64,000 bases of DNA from Aquitalea denitrificans (GCF_009856625.1 NZ_CP047241.1:1240001-1304000); one strand, 5' to 3'. Positions 44,283 to 53,348 are shown, counted from the first letter of the stretch. Notes: generated from the sequence alone by a model not told the origin. A program made the numbers and translations.

Positions 44283-45728
44283 TCAGTCCCCCAGCGTGAT
44301 CAGCCCGCTGCCGCCCATGCCGGAGGCCAGCTCGCCCACCCGCACCAGCGCCCGTTCGTAGGCTTCGTTCCACGGATAGCAGCACGACAGCCGCAGGCAG
44401 TTGCGATAACGGCCACGCGCCGAATACATCACCCCCGGCACCACGGTAATACGCTCGGCCAGTGCGGCATGAAACAGCTCCAGCGTGTCCACGCCAGCGG
44501 GCAGTTCCACCCACAGCAGGCAGCCGCCGGAGGGCAGGGTAGCGCGGGTGCCTTGCGGAAAGCGGCTGGCCACCGTGCCGCGCAGCCTTTCCATCTGGCT
44601 CATGAAATGGCGACGGATCAGCCGCAGGTGGTGGTCGTAACCACCGCTTTCCAGGTATTCGGCCAGGGTTTCTTCCAGCAGACGCGGCTGACCCAGCGAG
44701 CTGGCGCATTTCAGTTGCAACACTTCGCGGGCAAAGCGCCCGGCGGCAATCCAGCCAATACGAAAACCCGGTGCCAGTGTCTTGCTGTAGCTGGAGCACA
44801 GCAGCACCCAGCCATCGCGGTCGAAGGCCTTTACCGCGTCCGGCGTCTGGCTGCCGTAATGCAGGTCGGCGTGCGGGGCATCCTCGATCAGGGGCACCCG
44901 GTAGTCGTTGACCAGCTGTGCCAGCCGGCGCTTGGCTTCCGGCGGCATGGTGCTGCCCAGCGGGTTGTGCACGGTGGGCATGGTCACAATGGCTTGCAGC
45001 CGCTTTTCCGACAGCAGCAATTCCAGCGCATCCAGCGACAGGCCGCTATTGGGGTGGGTGGGAATCTCGATCACCGACAGGCCCAGGCTTTTCAGCAGTG
45101 GCAGCAGGTAAAAATAGGTGGGTGATTCCAGCCCCACCGTATCACCCGGCTTGCATACGGCGCGCAAGGCCAGTTGCAGTGCTTCGGAACAGCCATTGGT
45201 GATGACGATGTCGTCCGGGGCCAGCACGCAGCCCCAGCTGACCGCGCGCTGGGCAATCTGGCGGCGCAAGCGGGCCGAGCCGGGCGGGAAGGGGTAGTCG
45301 GTGGTCAGCTCCGGTTGCTGGCGCAGCAAGCGCCCCATGATGTGCTTGAAGCGGTTGGTGGGGTAGAAGTCGCTGCCACGCGGACTGGCCAGGGACAGGT
45401 CGATGAAGTCAGCTGACGTCTGCACCCGCATTACCGCTTCGATATGGTCCACCACTTCGCCGGTGGGCGCGGCTTCGCTCTGGCGGCGCATGCGTGGCAG
45501 CGGCAGGCTGGCGGCGGCTTTGACATAAAAGCCGGATTGCGGCCGCGCCTCGATAAAGCCGCGGTCTTCCAGTGTGCGGTAGGCCAGCAGAATGGTGGAC
45601 GGGCTGACCTTGTGGATGTCGCAGGCCTTGCGGACAGAAGGCAGCCGTTCGCCAGCCTGCATTACGCCGTTCTGGATCAGCGTGATCCATTCATTGACCA
45701 GCTGCTGGTAGAGCGGCTCCTGATTCAT
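44283..45728 (-). CDS. MocR-type regulator (GntR HTH fused to aminotransferase fold)
   Basis: A 481-residue protein. The GntR winged helix (about 5-75, ERLPSVRKACDIHKVSPSTI) is joined to a fold-type I PLP domain. The PLP Lys is in CSSYSKTLAPGFRIGW, and TNGCSEALQLAL and the Asp/His in EDAPHADLHYG are present. MocR proteins usually regulate a divergent transporter or enzyme gene in response to PLP or an amine; here the partner is a LysE exporter. The ATG at 45726-45728 starts the HTH. Confidence 0.93.
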   Translation of the reverse strand: MNQEPLYQQLVNEWITLIQNGVMQAGERLPSVRKACDIHKVSPSTILLAYRTLEDRGFIEARPQSGFYVKAAASLPLPRMRRQSEAAPTGEVVDHIEAVMRVQTSADFIDLSLASPRGSDFYPTNRFKHIMGRLLRQQPELTTDYPFPPGSARLRRQIAQRAVSWGCVLAPDDIVITNGCSEALQLALRAVCKPGDTVGLESPTYFYLLPLLKSLGLSVIEIPTHPNSGLSLDALELLLSEKRLQAIVTMPTVHNPLGSTMPPEAKRRLAQLVNDYRVPLIEDAPHADLHYGSQTPDAVKAFDRDGWVLLCSSYSKTLAPGFRIGWIAAGRFAREVLQLKCASSLGQPRLLEETLAEYLESGGYDHHLRLIRRHFMSQMERLRGTVASRFPQGTRATLPSGGCLLWVELPAGVDTLELFHAALAERITVVPGVMYSARGRYRNCLRLSCCYPWNEAYERALVRVGELASGMGGSGLITLGD

Positions 45729-45782
45729 GGTGCATTCCTTGGGCGGCGGACGGCTGTCCGGCACAGTTTTTGGCAAAGTGAA

Positions 45783-45816
45783 CCATAACAGTTTGGGGAT
45801 TGCATAACTGTTATGG
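45783..45816. promoter_or_regulatory. Perfect 10-bp inverted repeat: probable MocR operator overlapping the lysE promoter
   Basis: CCATAACAGT (45783-45792) and ACTGTTATGG (45807-45816) are perfectly complementary with a 14-bp spacer. A possible sigma70 promoter for the exporter, TTGCAT (45800-45805) and TTGTAT (45823-45828) with 17 bp between, overlaps the right arm. Confidence 0.72.
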
Positions 45817-45968
45817 TCTCAATTGTATTTTTCTGAATCTGTTATTGTCCAGCTGCTTTACGTACCATGACAGCATCAAAAACATGGTGCGGTGGCAGGG
45901 TTTGCCTGTCGGGCCACAAGCCGGATTACGGCAAGCCTGTCCACCGCCAGCACTGCTCTGGAGTTGTC

Positions 45969-46601
45969 ATGAATCTTGTTGCCCTGGTCACCTATCTGTT
46001 GGTGATGTCCATCACCCCCGGCCCCAACAACCTGGTGCTGGCCTCGTCCGGCGTCAATTACGGTTTCAGCCGCACGCTGCCGGCCTTGCTGGGCATGGCA
46101 CTGGGACTGGCCGTGCAGATCGGCCTGATGACGGTATTCCTGGGGCAGGTGGCCGGATTGATCAGCAGCGTGCAGCTGTATCTGGCACTGGCTGGCTGCA
46201 GTTATCTGTTGTGGCTGTCCTGGGGCATGGCGCGAGCAGGCGCGGTGGACAAAGCTGATGGCGCGGCGGCACCGATGGGCCTTAGCGGTGGTTTGCTGTT
46301 CAACTGGCTCAACCCCAAGGTGTGGCTGATGGGCTTCAATATTGCGGTGGTGTTTTTGCCCAAGCACATGGACCCGCTGCTGGCCGGTGCGCTGTTTGCC
46401 GCCATCACCTTTGCCGTGGGCCTGCCCTGCATTGCGCTGTGGGCGGGCAGTGGCGTGGCCATCCGCCGCTGGCTGGCCTCGCCGCGGCGCTTGCGCGCCT
46501 TCAACTGCGGCATGGCCGCCATGCTGGCCGGTACTGCGTTCTGGCTGATGGCGCAGATGCTGCCAGCCCATATGTTGCCGGTGGTCAGCGCGCTGATCTG
46601 A
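45969..46601 (+). CDS. LysE/RhtB-family amino-acid exporter
   Basis: A 210-residue six-helix inner-membrane protein with the family N-terminus (MSITPGPNNLVLASSG) and NWLNPKVWLMG. It probably exports an amino acid or derivative. Regulation by the divergent MocR protein is likely. The ATG at 45969 gives the conserved N-terminus. Confidence 0.9.
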   Translation: MNLVALVTYLLVMSITPGPNNLVLASSGVNYGFSRTLPALLGMALGLAVQIGLMTVFLGQVAGLISSVQLYLALAGCSYLLWLSWGMARAGAVDKADGAAAPMGLSGGLLFNWLNPKVWLMGFNIAVVFLPKHMDPLLAGALFAAITFAVGLPCIALWAGSGVAIRRWLASPRRLRAFNCGMAAMLAGTAFWLMAQMLPAHMLPVVSALI

Positions 46602-46676
46602 TCGGTTCTGATCTGTTCTCCGGCCCTCCCTCAGTCTGGCAAGCGGGAGGGCCTGGCCGATATTCCGAGCCCGCAT

Positions 46677-46706
46677 TTGCGGGCTGTTTTGTTGGCGGCG
46701 TACAAT
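46677..46706 (+). promoter_or_regulatory. Candidate sigma70 promoter of gltX
   Basis: TTGCGG (46677-46682), 18-bp spacer, TACAAT (46701-46706), 36 bp upstream of the gltX start. Confidence 0.5.
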
Positions 46707-46742
46707 AGCGCCTTTCTTCATCCGGCTGGACCTCATTCCATC

Positions 46743-48128
46743 ATGATCCGTACCCGCTTTGCCCCCAGCCCCACCGGCTATCTGCACATTGGTGGCGTGC
46801 GTACCGCACTCTTTTCCTGGGCCTATGCCCGCAAGAACAACGGCGTTTTCGTGCTGCGCATCGAGGACACCGACCTTGAACGCTCCACGCCGGAGTCGGT
46901 CAAGGCCATCATGGACGGCATGCACTGGGTAGGCCTGGATTATGACGAAGGTCCGTTCTACCAGACCCAGCGTTTCGACCGCTACAAGGAAGTCATCCAG
47001 CAGCTGCTGGAATCCGGCCATGCCTATCGCTGCTATTGCAGCAAGGAAGAGCTGGAAGCCATGCGCGCCGAGCAGGAAGCCAAGGGTGAAAAGCCGCGTT
47101 ACGACCGCCGCTGGCGTCCGGAAGAAGGCAAAACCCTGCCGGCGATTCCGGCTGACGTGGAGCCGGTAATCCGCTTCCGCACCCCGCTGGACGGCACCGT
47201 CGCCTGGGACGACGCGGTGAAGGGCCGTATCGAATTCTCCAATACCGAGCTGGACGACCTGATCATCGCCCGCCCGGATGGCAGCCCCACCTACAACTTC
47301 TGCGTGGTGGTGGACGACTGGGACATGCAGATCACCCATGTGATCCGCGGTGACGACCACGTCAACAATACCCCGCGCCAGATCAACATCCTGAAGGCGC
47401 TGAATGCGCCACTGCCGGTGTATGGCCATCTGCCGATGATCCTGAATGAGGACGGCCAGAAGATGTCCAAGCGCCGCGACGCGGTGAGCGTGGTGGACTA
47501 CGCCGACAAGGGCATCCTGCCGGAAGCGCTGCTCAACTACCTGGCCCGTCTGGGCTGGGGTCATGGCGATGATGAATTCTTCGACATGAAGCAGTTTGTC
47601 GAATGGTTCAGCCTGGAAGCGGTCAGCGCCTCGGCCAGCCGTTTCAACCAGGAAAAATTCCTGTGGCTGAACGCCCAGCACATCAAGGCCGCTGACAACA
47701 GCCGTCTGGCAGCGCTGATTGCCCCGCGTCTGGCTGCCGCCGGTGTGGATACCACCAACGGCCCGGCTATCGAGGACGTGATTGCACTGGTGAAAGAGCG
47801 CATCCAGGACCTGAACGCGCTGGCGCTGGAAGTGGATTACTTCTACAAGAAGCGCGAAGCCGCTGCTGCCGATGTGGAAAAGCACCTGGCTGGCGATGCC
47901 GTGGCACGCATGGCCCGCTTTGCCGACAAGCTGGCTGCACTGGACAGCTGGACCGCCGAAAGCATCCACGAACTGTTCAAGCCTTTCTGCGCCGAAGAAG
48001 GCATCAAGATGGGCCAGCTGGGCATGCCGCTGCGCGTGCTGGTGTGTGGCACCACCCAGACTCCGTCGGTGGATGCGGTGCTGGCGCTGATTGGCAAGGA
48101 AGAAGTGCTGCGCCGCCTGCGCGGCTGA
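46743..48128 (+). CDS. gltX: Glutamyl-tRNA synthetase
   Basis: A 461-residue class I synthetase. HIGH motif in APSPTGYLHIGGVRTA and KMSKS-type loop in GQKMSKRRDAVSV. CYC at about residue 98 keeps the first zinc cysteines of E. coli GltX, but the second Cys/His pair is replaced by YDRRWR, so zinc is probably not bound. Followed by a strong terminator. Confidence 0.97.
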   Translation: MIRTRFAPSPTGYLHIGGVRTALFSWAYARKNNGVFVLRIEDTDLERSTPESVKAIMDGMHWVGLDYDEGPFYQTQRFDRYKEVIQQLLESGHAYRCYCSKEELEAMRAEQEAKGEKPRYDRRWRPEEGKTLPAIPADVEPVIRFRTPLDGTVAWDDAVKGRIEFSNTELDDLIIARPDGSPTYNFCVVVDDWDMQITHVIRGDDHVNNTPRQINILKALNAPLPVYGHLPMILNEDGQKMSKRRDAVSVVDYADKGILPEALLNYLARLGWGHGDDEFFDMKQFVEWFSLEAVSASASRFNQEKFLWLNAQHIKAADNSRLAALIAPRLAAAGVDTTNGPAIEDVIALVKERIQDLNALALEVDYFYKKREAAAADVEKHLAGDAVARMARFADKLAALDSWTAESIHELFKPFCAEEGIKMGQLGMPLRVLVCGTTQTPSVDAVLALIGKEEVLRRLRG

Positions 48129-48150
48129 GCGGTTTTCGGCTGTGCAAGTC

Positions 48151-48178
48151 AAAAGCCACCCTGCGGGGTGGCTTTTTG
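48151..48178 (+). terminator. Terminator of gltX
   Basis: AAAAGCCACCC-TGCG-GGGTGGCTTTT with a T-run, 22 nt past the stop. Confidence 0.9.
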
Positions 48179-48261
48179 CATGATGGAGCAGATTTATTCC
48201 TGCTTAGTTGCTATAGACGTTGCGTCTATCTGAAGAAATAGATTGAATTGAAAGGAGTACT

Positions 48262-49131
48262 TTAGTTATTTTTTATAGCGAAATAAATGCCCAGCAGTAT
48301 GCAAAGCATTCCAGTTACTAGTGTAGAGCTCATGTTTTCATTCTGAATGGCATCAGCTGCCATGATTGTGATTGGGACGCCTAGTGTTACCATGCTTGAT
48401 TGCAGTAAGCTTAATTTTGTAACTAAATGAAACCATATGGAAAATGCAATAATGGATCCAAATATGCTCACATATAACAGTGAAATAATGCTGTTCATGC
48501 TTGCTTGAAAGGAAATTTCTTTATCGATTACTATACTCAAGATAAGTAAAAATACGGCGCCAATAGTAATTTGCCATGTTCCTATGTAAAGTTTATCGTA
48601 GCTGGATAAGTATTTTTTAAATAATAAATTTGCTATGGACCATGATAGTGCGGATGCTAGTAGAATTAATATGCCGAATATTTTCCCTAGTTTAATTTCT
48701 GGTAGTATTATGAATACAATGCCTGTTAATCCAAGGAGTAAACCTGCCCATTGCGTTTTATCCAATTTTTCATTCAGAAAATGCCACCCAAGAAAGCTGG
48801 CCCATAAAGGTGTTGTATAGACCAGTATGACCGTCTTTGTTAGGTTAGTCTGCATCATTCCGAAAGAAGCCAAGGAAAACATTAAGCCAGTTTGAAATAT
48901 TCCTACTGCGATGATTACGGGCCAGTGTCTTTTAGATGCTGATTTGTGGTTGGGTGTTAAGTTCAGAGTAATTTGCATTATTGCTGCAGCTAATAGAAAT
49001 CTAATGGCATTGAACGAGAGTGGTGTGGAGCTTTCAAGCCCAGTTTTGGTAAAAAACCAACCGCCGCTCCAGATGAATATCAGTGTAAAAATTAATATGA
49101 TGTGCTGTGAGCAGAGTGATTGTGTTTTCAT
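48262..49131 (-). CDS. EamA/DMT-family permease, AT-rich
   Basis: A 289-residue ten-helix permease with two EamA repeats (about 10-140 and 150-285), exporting amino acids or other metabolites by family precedent. The coding sequence is strikingly AT-rich beside gltX, with many Ile, Lys and Asn codons ending in A or T, so it is probably a recent acquisition. No partner gene is adjacent. Confidence 0.87.
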   Translation of the reverse strand: MKTQSLCSQHIILIFTLIFIWSGGWFFTKTGLESSTPLSFNAIRFLLAAAIMQITLNLTPNHKSASKRHWPVIIAVGIFQTGLMFSLASFGMMQTNLTKTVILVYTTPLWASFLGWHFLNEKLDKTQWAGLLLGLTGIVFIILPEIKLGKIFGILILLASALSWSIANLLFKKYLSSYDKLYIGTWQITIGAVFLLILSIVIDKEISFQASMNSIISLLYVSIFGSIIAFSIWFHLVTKLSLLQSSMVTLGVPITIMAADAIQNENMSSTLVTGMLCILLGIYFAIKNN

Positions 49132-49766
49132 GTATTTTTCTGTGATATTTTGTCTTTGAATCGGGTGGTATGTTTTATCATGGTTGATGGTTAATTTTAG
49201 TGATGCTGTCCATCGCTGATAAAATACTTAGTTGCGAACTATTCTGTTAAATTTATGCGGTGATACTCCCAATAAATATGCAACAGTGCTGCTGGTAATA
49301 AGCACTGCTAGACATGTATGGGTGCCTACCGGCCTGCACTGGATGCGAGCTTTGGAAGAGGGGCTTGATTTGCGTTTGTCCACTGCACCCGACCAGTGGC
49401 ATGAAGCTTTGTTGCAGCAGATAGCTGCGTTTGAGGATGTGATGGCAGCCTATGTGGTGACTGGACCGTGCAATGGCATCCTGTAGCTACGCTGTCGCAA
49501 GGTGCCGGGCATGCGCGACATCTGCTCGCACATCGTGATGAAAACCCTGAAGGACAGCCGCCATCAGCTACCGCTCAAAGAGAGCTGAATCCATGCACTG
49601 GGCGTAACAAAGCCGGTCTAAGCTGAGTGTGGATGCCTGTTTGCCGGTCCCGCACTGCTGCTGTTCAGCGCCACTTACCTGGGGTGTGAGCAAAAACTCT
49701 AGAAAAGTGGATTTTGTGGCGAGGGATGGGGGATAATGCCGCCCAGCCAAACTGAGGTGCATCAAA
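49132..49766. other. Gene-poor region with decayed coding remnant
   Basis: The first 130 bp remain AT-rich. From about 49315 to 49600 the sequence regains high GC and coding-like composition (frame HWMRALEEGLDLRLS, then a stop at about 49484) and continues in other frames, without an intact gene. This looks like a decayed gene at the right edge of the acquired permease. I cannot assign its family. Confidence 0.5.
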
Positions 49767-51011
49767 ATGAAGTGTGTTGACGATTTCCGCCTGCGTCTGG
49801 GCAAGCAAGAACTGGTTCCCATCATGGTGGGCGGCATGGGCGTGGACATTTCCACCGTGGCCCTGTCGCTGGAGGCTGCCCGTCTGGGTGGTATCGGTCA
49901 TATCTCCGATGCCATGGTGCCTACGGTGACGGACCGTCGCTTCAACACCAAGTTCGTCAAGGACAAGCTCAAGCAGTACAAATTCAACGTCGAGAACGCC
50001 GACAAGTCGGTGGTGAAGTTCGACCTGGGCATTCTGGCTGAAGCCACCAAGCTGCATGTGGGCTCGGCCATGGAAGCCAAAAAGGGCGACGGGCTGATTT
50101 TCATCAACTGCATGGAAAAGCTCACCATGAACGCGCCCAAGGAAACCCTGCGCGTACGCATGCAAACTGCCATGGATGCCGGCATTGACGGCATTACTCT
50201 GGCAGCCGGCCTGCACCTGGGTTCCTTCGCGCTGATTGAAGATCACCCGCGTTTCCGCGACGTGAAGCTGGGCATTATTGTTTCGTCCTTGCGCGCCCTG
50301 CAGCTGTTCCTGAAAAAGTCCTCCCGTACCGGCCGTCTGCCGGACTATGTGGTGGTGGAAGGCCCGCTGGCTGGCGGCCACTTGGGCTTTGGCATGGACT
50401 GGGCGCAGTACGATCTGGCCACCATCGTGGCTGAAATCCGCACCTGGATGCAGGCAGAGCAGCTGGATATCCCGCTGATTCCGGCCGGTGGCATCTTTAC
50501 CGGCAGTGATGCAGTCGGTTTTCTGGAAAACGGTGCCGGCGCGGTGCAGGTGGCCACCCGCTTTACCGTCACCAGCGAATGCGGTCTGCCGGAAAAGGTA
50601 CAGCAGGAATACTTCAAGGCCAACGAAGACGATATCGAGGTGAACCAGTTGTCGCCGACCGGTTACCCGATGCGCATGATCAAGTCCTGCCCGGCCATTG
50701 GCGATGGCATTCGCCCCAATTGCGAGGCCTACGGCTATCTGCTGGACGCCAATGGCAGCTGTTCCTATATCCAGGCTTACAACCGCGAAGTGGCAGCCCA
50801 TCCGGGTGAGCGCCGCATCAAGGTGATGGACAAGACCTGTCTGTGCACCCATATGCGCAATTTCGACTGCTGGACCTGCGGTCAGTACACCTATCGCCTG
50901 AAGGACACCACCCGTCGCAATGAAGACGGCAGCTACCAGATCCTCAGTGCCGAGCATGTGTTCAAGGACTACCAGTTCAGCAAAGATGGCAAAGTAGCCT
51001 TGCCGGACTGA
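49767..51011 (+). CDS. Nitronate monooxygenase-like FMN protein with Cys-rich C-terminal tail
   Basis: A 414-residue protein. The TIM-barrel FMN domain (about 1-290) is of the 2-nitropropane dioxygenase/NMO type: IMVGGMGVDIST, EGPLAGGHLGFG, IPAGGIFTGSDAV and GAVQVATRF. Past it is a tail unusual for NMO with seven Cys (about 308, 319, 332, 358, 360, 368, 371), including CLCTHMRNFDCWTC, which could bind a metal or Fe-S cluster. The exact substrate is unknown. Monocistronic with its own terminator. Confidence 0.83.
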   Translation: MKCVDDFRLRLGKQELVPIMVGGMGVDISTVALSLEAARLGGIGHISDAMVPTVTDRRFNTKFVKDKLKQYKFNVENADKSVVKFDLGILAEATKLHVGSAMEAKKGDGLIFINCMEKLTMNAPKETLRVRMQTAMDAGIDGITLAAGLHLGSFALIEDHPRFRDVKLGIIVSSLRALQLFLKKSSRTGRLPDYVVVEGPLAGGHLGFGMDWAQYDLATIVAEIRTWMQAEQLDIPLIPAGGIFTGSDAVGFLENGAGAVQVATRFTVTSECGLPEKVQQEYFKANEDDIEVNQLSPTGYPMRMIKSCPAIGDGIRPNCEAYGYLLDANGSCSYIQAYNREVAAHPGERRIKVMDKTCLCTHMRNFDCWTCGQYTYRLKDTTRRNEDGSYQILSAEHVFKDYQFSKDGKVALPD

Positions 51012-51047
51012 GTACCATGGTCACCCGTCTGGCTGGACGGACGCGAC

Positions 51048-51083
51048 AAAATGGCGATGTGCTGCGGCACCTCGCCATTTTTC
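51048..51083 (+). terminator. Terminator of the nitronate monooxygenase-like gene
   Basis: AAAATGGCGA and TCGCCATTTT pair around an inner GTGC/GCAC stem; a T-run follows. Confidence 0.85.
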
Positions 51084-51144
51084 TTGTCTGTAAGGTATGG
51101 CCGGTAGTATTGTCTCGGCTGCAAATTCACTCTTGAGGATAGTC

Positions 51145-51750
51145 ATGCCGGATCATCTGGACCCCGCCACCACCGCCCTGATTCTGATCGACTTGCAGCA
51201 GGGAATTCTGGGTTTTGCCAAGCAGCCTTATGACACCGAGCAAGTGCTGGAGCATTCTGCTGCCATGGCCAAAGCATTCCGTGCGGCTGGCGCACCGGTG
51301 GTGTTGGTGCGGGTGGGGTGGTCGGCTGATGGTGGCGATGCGCTCAAGCTGCCCACTGATCTGGTGCCGCCCTCTACGCCGGTGCCGGACAACTGGTTGC
51401 AGCAGCCGGCCGAGCTGGAAGTGGCTGCCAGCGATATCCAGATCATCAAACGGCAGTGGAATGCGTTTTACGGTACCGAGCTGGACCTGCAGCTGCGCCG
51501 TCGTGGCATACGCACCATCGTGCTGGCGGGCATTTCCACCCATATCGGCGTGGACTCCACTGCGCGTTCTGCCTGGGAGCGCGGCTATGCGGTCGTCCTG
51601 GCCGAAGATGCCATGAGCTGCCAGTTGCTGGAGTGCCACCAGTTTTCGGTCAAGCACATCTTTCCGCGACTGGGGAGGGTGCGCAGTACCGCGCAGGTGT
51701 TGCAGGCTTTGGCAGCAGGGAAGGGTGACGGTGAGTCGCTATCCGGTTGA
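51145..51750 (+). CDS. Isochorismatase-fold hydrolase, Asp-Lys-Gly type
   Basis: A 201-residue protein. LILIDLQQGI supplies the Asp and IIKRQWNAFYGTEL the Lys. The position of the catalytic Cys of cysteine hydrolases is Gly (ISTHIGVDSTARSA), as in EntB/PhzD isochorismatases. It is therefore unlikely to act as a cysteine amidohydrolase. No siderophore or phenazine gene is near. Its 3' end overlaps arfB. Confidence 0.85.
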   Translation: MPDHLDPATTALILIDLQQGILGFAKQPYDTEQVLEHSAAMAKAFRAAGAPVVLVRVGWSADGGDALKLPTDLVPPSTPVPDNWLQQPAELEVAASDIQIIKRQWNAFYGTELDLQLRRRGIRTIVLAGISTHIGVDSTARSAWERGYAVVLAEDAMSCQLLECHQFSVKHIFPRLGRVRSTAQVLQALAAGKGDGESLSG

Positions 51751-52132
51751 TCCGCAGCAGGTAGAGCTGACGGCCATCCGGGCGCAGGGCGCGGGTGGTC
51801 AGAACGTTAACAAGGTGTCCTCGGCTATCCATCTGCGCTTTGATGTGATGGCCTCCAGCCTGCCCGATCATATCAAGCAGCGCCTGCTGGCGCTGGCGGA
51901 TGCCCGCTTGAGCAAGGACGGTGTGATTATCATCAAGGCGCAGCAGCACCGTACCCAGGAGCTGAATCGCGATGATGCGCTGGCCCGGCTGCAAACCATG
52001 GTGGATGGCGTGTCCCAGCAGCCCAAGACGCGACATGCCACGCGCCCTACCTATGGTTCGCGTCAGCGCCGGCTGGAGGGAAAATCCCGGCGCAGCGGCA
52101 TCAAGGCCTTGCGGGGCAGGGTGGATGACTGA
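51725..52132 (+). CDS. arfB: Alternative ribosome-rescue factor B (ICT1-like peptidyl-tRNA hydrolase)
   Basis: A 135-residue protein. The catalytic GGQ is in RAQGAGGQNVNKVSSA, and a basic C-terminal tail (SRQRRLEGKSRRSGIKALRGR) enters the ribosomal mRNA channel. It rescues stalled ribosomes without tmRNA. The start is GTG; 51725 gives the listed length and 51731 is a close alternative. It overlaps the isochorismatase gene by 20-26 nt, so translation is probably coupled. Confidence 0.92.
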   Translation: MTVSRYPVDPQQVELTAIRAQGAGGQNVNKVSSAIHLRFDVMASSLPDHIKQRLLALADARLSKDGVIIIKAQQHRTQELNRDDALARLQTMVDGVSQQPKTRHATRPTYGSRQRRLEGKSRRSGIKALRGRVDD

Positions 52133-52148
52133 GCGCAGCTGAGTGGGT

Positions 52149-53348
52149 TCAGGCGCGGCGGCTGGCCTGGCAGCTGGGGAATATGTGCTTGCCCAGCTCT
52201 TCCGCCGGTACCGGCTTGCATAGCAGGAAGCCTTGCAATTCGATGTCGGGGTGGTGCGCACACAGGTAATCCAGATCCTGGGTGTCGTCTATGCCTTCGG
52301 CCACCATGCGCAAGCCCAGCTCGCGGGCGATGTTGGCCATGCCGGCGATGATGCTCTGACTACGGGCGTCGCGGTGGATGTCCTTGATCAGGATGCGGTC
52401 AAACTTGAGCTCGGTCAGTGGCAGGTTCTTGATGTGCTCCAGCGTGGTGTGGCCGGTGCCAAAATCATCCAGTGACAATTCGAAACCACGCATGCGCAGC
52501 CGCAGCAGCGTGGCCAGGGTGTGACCAAAATTGGTAAAGGCCATGGTTTCGGTGATTTCCAGCACGATGCGGTCGAAAGCCAGCCCGCGCGAGGATACCT
52601 GATCTACCAGCCAGTCCAGGAATTCCCGGTCATCCAGCAGGCGGCGCGACAGATTAATGGACAGTCGCAGGTCCTGCGTGTCCGGTCCGCGGGTCAGCAA
52701 ATCCAGACTGGTTTGCACGATGCGGTGGGTCAGCAGGGAAATGAAGCCTTCATGTTCCAGCATGCCGATGAACTGGTTGGGTCCCAGAATGCCCATGGTG
52801 GGGTGACGCCAGCGCGCCAAGGCTTCGATCTGCACCGCCTTGCCCTGGCGCAGGTCATAAATGGGCTGATAGAACGCACAGAACTGGTTGTGCGCCAGGC
52901 CGGTAATGATGTCGATCAGCGGCAGGCTGCTCTTGTTGTCGATGATGTCCTGTGGCACATCCAGCAGGCGGGTGATCTCGGTGAGGAACAGGTCATCATC
53001 AATCGGTTTGGCCAGATGGCCAATGCCGGTAAAACCCAGCTCCTGTGCGGCGCGCACACTATTGGCCAGCAATTCCGGCGAGTGACCGCTGATGAGCATG
53101 AGCGATGGGATGTGCGGCTGGCGAGATAGGTGTTCCACCAGTTCGATGCCATCCATGCCCGGCATGTTGAGGTCGGTGATCACCAGATCCAGCTTCGGAA
53201 TCTGGCGGCTGAGCTGGAAGGCCCAGCTGCCATCGGCTGCCTCATGTACCACGGCATTCGGAATCTGCTGACACAGTGCTTTCAGCAGATTGCGCTGACT
53301 GCTGCTGTCTTCGGCAAGCAGGATCTGTCTTGGTGGTTTGCTGGTCAT
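52149..53348 (-). CDS. Response regulator with EAL cyclic-di-GMP phosphodiesterase domain
   Basis: A 399-residue protein. The receiver (about 8-130) keeps Asp in VITDLNMPGMDG and Lys in GHLAKPID. The EAL domain (about 145-395) has QIEALARWRHP, the Asn in LSINLSRR, the Glu in LEITETMAF, DDFGTGHTTLEH and VAEGID, so it should hydrolyse cyclic-di-GMP. The ATG at 53346-53348 is preferred; the longer frame would begin with TTG. No kinase is adjacent. Confidence 0.9.
   Translation of the reverse strand: MTSKPPRQILLAEDSSSQRNLLKALCQQIPNAVVHEAADGSWAFQLSRQIPKLDLVITDLNMPGMDGIELVEHLSRQPHIPSLMLISGHSPELLANSVRAAQELGFTGIGHLAKPIDDDLFLTEITRLLDVPQDIIDNKSSLPLIDIITGLAHNQFCAFYQPIYDLRQGKAVQIEALARWRHPTMGILGPNQFIGMLEHEGFISLLTHRIVQTSLDLLTRGPDTQDLRLSINLSRRLLDDREFLDWLVDQVSSRGLAFDRIVLEITETMAFTNFGHTLATLLRLRMRGFELSLDDFGTGHTTLEHIKNLPLTELKFDRILIKDIHRDARSQSIIAGMANIARELGLRMVAEGIDDTQDLDYLCAHHPDIELQGFLLCKPVPAEELGKHIFPSCQASRRA

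Noticed and set aside
45876..48152. A 758-codon minus-strand open frame opposite gltX and the LysE exporter
   Set aside because: Shadow of two certain genes in a GC-rich genome; no domain or start signal.
49232..49486. An 84-codon open frame after the AT-rich permease
   Set aside because: No ribosome-binding site, composition changes midway, and coding character continues in other frames; treated as decayed sequence.
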